Positions 60,201 through 64,000 of a stretch of 64,000 nucleotides of DNA are shown piece by piece. The translations under genes and the position numbers were made by a program. The notes below the pieces were generated by a model. The model did not search any database and was not told the origin of the DNA. It saw only the letters and a program-made list of their open reading frames with translations. Origin of the DNA: Symsagittifera roscoffensis (Eukaryota > Xenacoelomorpha > Acoela > Convolutidae); assembly GCF_963678635.1 (NCBI RefSeq), contig NC_087062.1:34934052-34998051 (forward strand), read 5' to 3'. Within the stretch, counting starts at the first letter, position 1, and each line of letters begins with the position of its first letter.

Positions 60201-61365
60201 GTAGTTTATAAGAGATGAAAAGAGATTTTCGGAAAATTATAATAAAAAAATTGATTATTACTAATTATAATGCCACCAAAAATATCATTATAATGGATTA
60301 TAAATCGTTTAAACATCTAAATTTGACGCTTATAACTGAAAAAGATTTTGTTAAAAGAACAATTGTAATTGGAACATAATCGATTATTTTCTCTTTTCAC
60401 TGAGCGCGGGTACGTTAATGTGCTGGCAGTAAACTCTTGGTGTAAATTGGTGTAAATTCCAAATGAAAAGCTGGGTTACTTGTTGCTTTAAAAAAATTTT
60501 TAGTTGTTTCATTAGTACTCATGTTGCAGTTTTTTCGATTGTCAGATTGTTTTTTTTAGGTCTTATCGGCTTAATTTCCACGTTATGGAGACTTGAGTTG
60601 TTTTGCTAAATTGGACAGTAACTATGATTTGTGCCTTTCATTTCGAAATTGATCAGCTCCGATTTTGTATAATTTCCGTTTCTTTTTGTGCTTGATAGAT
60701 TTATTCGGCAAAAACTATTTCCGCTGATTCATATCATCATAGAGTCCATATGGTGCGTCATTTGGAAGTTTTTTTTACAATTTTCAAAGCTGTTGGGTGC
60801 TTTGGAATGTGGTAATTTGTAAAAAAAAAAAATTACCTTTAAAGCTTTTACCTTCATAGCGTTTTTTTGAGACAATAAATTTGTTTTCGGCTCAACGGTC
60901 GTCTACCCAATTTTTTCAGCTTAGCTACTGGTAGATACATCTTGACTGCTGGCTAATGTAACGCTGGCACGCGTCTTTCAAGCTTTTATCGAACTGAAAT
61001 CCATTCGTAGATATTGACTTATAAAAAAATTTTGAGTTAACTTCAGATAACTTTTCGGCTTAGTATCAAACAATTTTGAAAAAGTTTTTTTTTTCTGTGC
61101 TTTTATGTTCGTTTCTTTTCTGTGTTGTCGCATTTCTTCGCTCTTTTCTTTCATTTTTCCTTTATTATTGTAGAACATACATACAATTATCTTTCTGTTT
61201 TAGTTCGCCACATACCGCTTGGAAAGGGAGGTACAGGAAGAGGTAGCCGAGAGGGAGTCATGGACTCACTATCGCAAACAGTTCGTGACGTCATTCCTCA
61301 GTGACAAGCAGAAGATGAAGATGATGCAGCAACCCAGAGGAAACCCCAACTTAGTCGAACATTAG
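45205..61365 (+). CDS. CNBD2-like cyclic-nucleotide-binding-domain protein (17 coding exons, 558 aa)
   Basis: Family knowledge: CNBD2 (CRIS in mouse) is needed for sperm tail bending. Exons I assign: 45205-45316, 45721-45827, 52715-52771, 52863-52933, 53119-53182, 53234-53329, 53393-53461, 53604-53769, 53842-53927, 54461-54597, 54884-54961, 56006-56066, 56160-56280, 56411-56502, 56599-56706, 56903-56992, 61204-61365. All are GT-AG with compatible phases; total 1,677 nt with no internal stop. The first CNB-like domain has LFPKDMQKELYRLITYSDF and NVRPQRFYFVMEGK; the second has SLPLFKDYPLESLLEHPG, SSEYFYICK and GTCSIVRRQ. The C-terminal GAEIVKIHKKRFL and WTHYRKQFVTSFL match the CNBD2 tail pattern. 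Least certain: the start of exon 3 and the donor of exon 13 (weak GTTATT). Neither domain shows the usual Glu/Arg phosphate-binding cassette. Confidence 0.8.
45828..46640. other. Start of CNBD2-like intron 2, nothing recognised
   Basis: AT-rich intronic DNA without clear repeats or ORFs. Confidence 0.45.
46640..47432 (+). mobile_element. Decayed Helitron remnant in CNBD2-like intron 2
   Basis: The 3' end GAAGCACCGGAGATGCGTTA, CACACCAG then T is a mutated version of the Helitron hairpin and terminus seen at 23,980, 33,116 and 40,380. Upstream, monomer-like blocks (GATGGAATGCTGTCGAGGCA, GGGTGAAGCCAGTTTACTTC) are recognisable. No 5' end found, so the left limit is approximate. Confidence 0.55.
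48010..49115 (+). repeat. Duplicated intron segment Y, copy 1
   Basis: Shares with 50,940-51,828 the ordered blocks ACCTGCAGCAGTATTTGATT, AATTTCAAAATCGAAAAAAT, TTATTTTAGCTTTATGGCAG, TCTTATGATCACTTT and the ending GAATAAAAGCTATTCGTTTT. Offset between copies is about 2.7-2.9 kb; divergence is high, so the duplication is old. Confidence 0.65.
49180..50110 (+). repeat. Degenerate ~150-bp tandem repeats in intron 2
   Basis: The block TCGGCTTGATAAGCTTTGGC plus CTATATTATATCGG and TCATATTG recurs at about 49,195, 49,560, 49,695, 49,855 and 50,005, each followed by a GAGGGGGACTT-like stretch. A SINE tail core (49,487-49,532) is inserted among them. Confidence 0.6.
49487..49532 (+). repeat. SINE tail core
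   Basis: GTGTTGTATGGCAAGTGGTG followed by CGAAGCTCAGCTTCGCCTGT. Confidence 0.55.
50080..50135 (+). repeat. GT microsatellite
   Basis: (GT)n with a few interruptions, then GTTTGTTTGTTTG. Confidence 0.9.
50340..50900 (+). repeat. Duplicated intron segment X, copy 1
   Basis: Begins near a SINE tail core (TGTATCGCAAGTGGTGCGAA) and then shares with 51,834-52,330 the blocks CATCTCAGAAGTTTTTCAAC, TCTCGCTCGTGTTGG, CTGCAGCTTTGTC, TTTGCGTTTTGC, AAACTAACTTTGAAGAAGCT and GAAATTTTCAGTATCAACTA. Confidence 0.65.
50940..51828 (+). repeat. Duplicated intron segment Y, copy 2
   Basis: Second copy of 48,010-49,115 (ACATGCAGCGTTATTTGTTT, AATTTCAAAATCGAAACAAT, TTATTTTAGCTTGATGGCAG, GAAAAGAGCTATTTGTTTCA). Confidence 0.65.
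51834..52330 (+). repeat. Duplicated intron segment X, copy 2
   Basis: Second copy of 50,375-50,900. The order X-Y-X after Y means a Y-X unit of about 1.5-2.9 kb was duplicated in tandem inside intron 2. Confidence 0.65.
54105..54265 (+). repeat. Short dispersed repeat in CNBD2-like introns, copy 1
   Basis: Shares with 54,995-55,145 the blocks GCATCAGTTTTATTGTGTAA/ACATCAACTTTTTTGAGTAA, ACGAGTGGTTTTACAAGGTT, TATGCTGACCAAGTATG, GGCCTAATTA and GACAATGCGAACAAACATTT. Confidence 0.5.
54286..54307 (+). repeat. Poly-G tract in CNBD2-like intron
   Basis: GGTGGGTGGGG followed by an uninterrupted G run; assembly length may be unreliable here. Confidence 0.8.
54995..55190. repeat. Short dispersed repeat copy 2 followed by inverted SINE tail core
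   Basis: Second copy of the 54,105 repeat, then an inverted tail core GGCGGGGCGAAGTTTTGCTC, CTTGCGATACAGCGC at 55,137-55,175. Confidence 0.5.
56993..58435. other. First part of CNBD2-like last intron, nothing recognised
   Basis: AT-rich intronic DNA with poly-T/poly-A tracts. A 74-codon ORF at 57,211-57,435 has no conserved features. Confidence 0.45.
58440..58660 (+). repeat. 80-bp dispersed repeat plus SINE family 2 fragment
   Basis: GAGCAAGTGTTCTGTATTCG, GGGAACTATACTTTTTTCCC, then a tRNA-like stretch: GGCCCTGGGGTAACGCG (A-box-like) and GGAGTTCGAGTACCGG (B box), followed by TTTAGTATGCATGAAATTGA as in the copy at 41,000. Confidence 0.5.
59103..59148 (+). repeat. SINE tail core
   Basis: TTGTATCGCAAGTATTGCGA followed by ACCTCCGCTTGGACTCTGTG. 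Confidence 0.5.
59673..60089 (-). mobile_element. hAT-type MITE, copy 2, with perfect 8-bp target duplication
   Basis: Opposite orientation to the copy at 33,679. Left end CAGGGGCGGATTTAGG; right end CCTAGATCCGCCCCTG. Flanked by ATTATACG on both sides (59,665-59,672 and 60,090-60,097), an exact 8-bp duplication. Internal GACCCAAAGGGTCC and GGCGCCTTCCGCGCC palindromes are shared with copy 1. No ORF. Sits in the last CNBD2-like intron. Confidence 0.93.
60098..61203. other. End of CNBD2-like last intron, nothing recognised
   Basis: AT-rich; small ORFs show no conserved features. The 3' splice site CTGTTTTAG at 61,195-61,203 precedes the last coding exon. Confidence 0.45.
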
Positions 61366-61544
61366 ATATTTAAGAGTGCCAATTGTTGAGACACTTCAGC
61401 GATTGTCGATTTAATGAAAGTAAAATCCTGTCAATCACCGATTTTTGATCAAAGTTATGATTCGTTCACTCAACTTTAAGAATTTTGTTCACTTCCGATA
61501 TTGAGTTATCTTAGATATATTTACATATTTACAATCACTAAATT

Positions 61545-61640
61545 TATAGCGCAATATATATCCAGATTAAACTGAAATTTTGAACGCGTTTGGTCAATTT
61601 GGGTTGACTAATGACACAAAGTAATGAAGACAAAAATTGA
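61545..61640. repeat. Fragment of TA-foldback MITE arm
   Basis: TGAAATTTTGAACGCGTTTG, TCAATTTGGGTTGACTAATG resemble the arm of the element at 20,137 (TTCAAACGCGTTTTTCTCAA, TTTGGGTTAAGATTAGAC). Confidence 0.4.
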
Positions 61641-61655
61641 TTCAAATGTTGCAAA

Positions 61656-61661
61656 AATAAA
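61656..61661 (+). terminator. Possible polyadenylation signal of the CNBD2-like gene
   Basis: AATAAA about 290 bases after the stop codon; first clear canonical hexamer downstream. Confidence 0.35.
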
Positions 61662-62082
61662 ACTTCGCAATATTTTTAGCAGGTTCGTACCCTTTGTTCC
61701 GCTTGCGATTAGCAAGTGTTATCAAATTTGAATTTTCGATACCGACTCATCATTTATGCTACTATTTTTTGTGCAACTCGATACCTTCAAACTGCTGCAT
61801 TGTCTACTGGTACTCCACAACAACAGATAAATCCTACATTCAGGACTTCGATATTAGTTTTCATGATGATTTTTCGGCCACATGCTTGTCTAATTAAACA
61901 CTGTCGGGTTAGTTTCCAAATTGTTGATATGCTTTGTCTGTCGGCTTAATTCCCTTGAAACTCAAAATTCCACAACTTCTGTAGCCCGTTTCTGGGCTTA
62001 TCAATATAGTCTGTGCTTGGGACGAGAACCATCCTAATTTGGAATGTGGTCAGGACCTTGTTGTTGAGTGGTTGTTGTTGCA

Positions 62083-63528
62083 GAGTACAAACTGAACACA
62101 ACTGTATCTAGATTTTGTCTGCTATCTACATTTTATGAACTATCTAAAGTTCCAATTTTTAACAAAAAGGCAGCTTGAATTTTTTTCAGAATATATACAA
62201 TAATCCACACAAACAAAGTATTGTAAGATAGCAAGCAGAAAATGAGAAAAAGATATTACGTTGGTTTACAAAATGAATAAAAAAAGTTGCAAAAAACTAC
62301 AAAACTTAACAAAAAATATTTGTCTCGAAAAAGTTTCCATTTGAGGAAAACACAAAGGTCGAGAAACGCTATCAACAGCGTTAAGATCGCATTCAGTGAG
62401 AATTAGAGGCAGCTACGCCAAAAATATTTAGGTACACGCCAGTTAAGCTGGAAACCATGCAGTAAGCATAAATTACTTACTTTTGAGCTATGAGTTTCAG
62501 AAATTCGAAATTAAGTCACCCTCCCCACTCTCGTGAAGGAAAAAAACAATCTTTTATTCAAAGGAAGCTAAATTAAGCTAGAAGCCTGGCATAATAGATG
62601 CCGAACCATTCAAGCCGATCAAAGCTTTTAAGCAAAAAAGCTGCAAAAAATTAACAGAAAAACTATAGAATCAGAGATGAGAACTTAACAAATTACAGGA
62701 ATAATTTCGAAACGTTTTTAATATTAGTTTCAATTCACACCACAAAATAAAGCTCTGTGGTAATCAAGATGGAAAAAAATGTCAGACAAATGATAGACTG
62801 AAAAATTTTCCTATTGAAAAGTAGCCTGTCTATCGTTCGTCTGATAATTTTGGTCATCTAAATTGTCAAAACGCATGTATTTTTTTGTGACTTAAACTAT
62901 TATTTAATTTTTTTGGTTTATTCCTGTAATTTGTAAAGTTATCATCTCTCATTTTGTATAGTTTTTCTTCTATATATTTTTTCCGTGTTTGCAGAAAAGA
63001 TTTTTTCAACTTAAATTGATTTAGCATCTATTATGCCAGCCTTACAGCTAAATTTTATATGCTTTTAAATGAAATTATATGTTTTGCTTGAAGAGAGTGG
63101 GGGACGTGATTTAATTTTGAATTTCTGAACGTTAGAGCTTGAAAGTATTTCATGCCAACGATATAGTTTCAGGTGTGACTGGCATGTATCCTAATATTTT
63201 TTTGGCATAGTTGCCTCTAATTTTCACTGAACGCGATTTTAACTACGATGAAACTATTTCTCGACTTTTGTGTTACCTCAAAACGAAACTCTGCCAAGAC
63301 AAATTTATGAATATTTGTAGTTTTTCCAACTTTTTTTAAATTTATTTTAAGCCAACGTAACATTTTATTTTCATTTTCTGTCTGCCTGCTTACAATACTT
63401 TTTTTGTGAATAATTGTATTGTCTGAAAAAAAAATTCAATCAAAGTTTGGACTTATAGGTCGTACATATAATATAGATAGCAGATAAAATCTTGGTGCAG
63501 TTTTGTTCAGTTTGTACTCATTTGCAAA
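62083..63528. mobile_element. Large foldback element (1.45 kb) with long inverted arms
   Basis: The left sequence GAGTACAAACTGAAC...GATTTTGTCTGCTATCTA reappears inverted at the right (TAGATAGCAGATAAAATC...GTTCAGTTTGTACTC). Further matching pairs lie progressively inward: GTCGAGAAACGCTATC with a CTCGACTTTTGTGTTA partner; CAGTGAGAATTAGAGGCA with GCCTCTAATTTTCACTGA; CATAATAGATGC with GCATCTATTATG; AGAGATGAGAACTTAACA with GTTATCATCTCTC. Arms span nearly the whole element around a centre near 62,810. No transposase ORF. Confidence 0.8.
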
Positions 63529-63559
63529 AATTAGCATGCTCATTTTGAAACAAAAAGGT

Positions 63560-63960
63560 CAAAACTTTTCTTGATAGTTCTTAATAAATTTAGAAGGGTT
63601 CAAAATCAGGTCAAAATCAGGTCTAAAGCGATACGTTTTAAGGTGAAATGTTGGGTCCAGCTCAGCAATAAAAGTTTTACTGTATTCGTTTTGGCAAAAC
63701 TTGCAGCTTTTGAACCCAATTAATATAATAAACATAGCCAACAGACAATTGAAAAAGATTTACTGAACGCAAGTAAACAGAAAAAAAACACTAATTTTTT
63801 TTGAAAAATTGCATATTACAAATTTAAGGAAAAAATTGATTGCGTTAAAAAGTATTTGAATTTCAAGAGCTTTATGATTGACAAACTACTTGCTAAAATA
63901 AGCCAATTTGAGAGAACTTGATCAATGAGTAAATCTTTCGTTTTGGTGGAAAAGAAATTT
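63560..63960 (-). repeat. Dispersed repeat family R1, inverted copy 6
   Basis: AACATAGCCAACAGACAATT and TGAACGCAAGTAAACAGAAA are the complement of the right end of the R1 copy at 33,290-33,650; the body is diverged. Confidence 0.5.
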
Positions 63961-64000
63961 AAATGAACACTGCAAATTACATGAGGCGAACACTGCGTGC

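Overview
The window is nuclear DNA of a multicellular animal. It carries split genes for a Raptor (mTORC1 scaffold) protein and a CNBD2-like sperm/cilium protein, plus a SUMO gene. Introns are GT-AG with acceptors mostly of TTTTCAG/TTTTAG type. Host DNA is AT-rich and crowded with Helitrons, MITEs and tRNA-derived SINEs. I cannot name the species; a CNBD2-like gene suits a lineage with flagellated sperm.

Region 1 (1 to about 18,740) is one giant Ty3/gypsy-type LTR retroelement on the minus strand, GC-richer than the rest. It runs off the left edge, so its second LTR is not visible. In reading order it has a coiled-coil/disordered ORF0, Gag with two CCHC knuckles and a DTG protease, RT-RNase H (YVDD), and an integrase whose ORF ends in a macro-like domain. 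A second block of six small or overlapping ORFs follows. The largest product of that block begins with an SGNH/GDSL-hydrolase-like domain and seems to hold a second, degenerate one. Successive overlapping ORFs are always in the -1 frame (five of five), and three further junctions are single in-frame stops (TAG, TAG, TAA). The 5' end of the element (15.55-18.74 kb) holds a GTCCCAAG minisatellite and a 70-bp tandem repeat.

Region 2 (19.5-29.3 kb, plus strand) is the Raptor gene: six coding exons that join without a frame break into 1,440 codons, with a foldback MITE in intron 1 and a Helitron carrying a nested SINE in intron 3.

Region 3 (29.3-45.2 kb) is repeat-rich. It contains two full-length non-autonomous Helitrons with internal ~165-bp arrays, two small DNA transposons, an uninterrupted SUMO gene, and a tRNA-Arg(TCG)-like gene next to palindromic GAGCGGTTT arrays.

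Region 4 (45.2-61.4 kb, plus strand) is a 17-exon CNBD2-like gene (558 codons). A 6.9-kb intron 2 and a 4.2-kb last intron are filled with duplicated repeats and a hAT-type MITE with a perfect 8-bp target duplication. The window ends with a 1.4-kb foldback element and more dispersed repeats.

The most unusual system is the giant retroelement: its extra enzymatic domains and its apparently recoding-dependent, multi-ORF layout.
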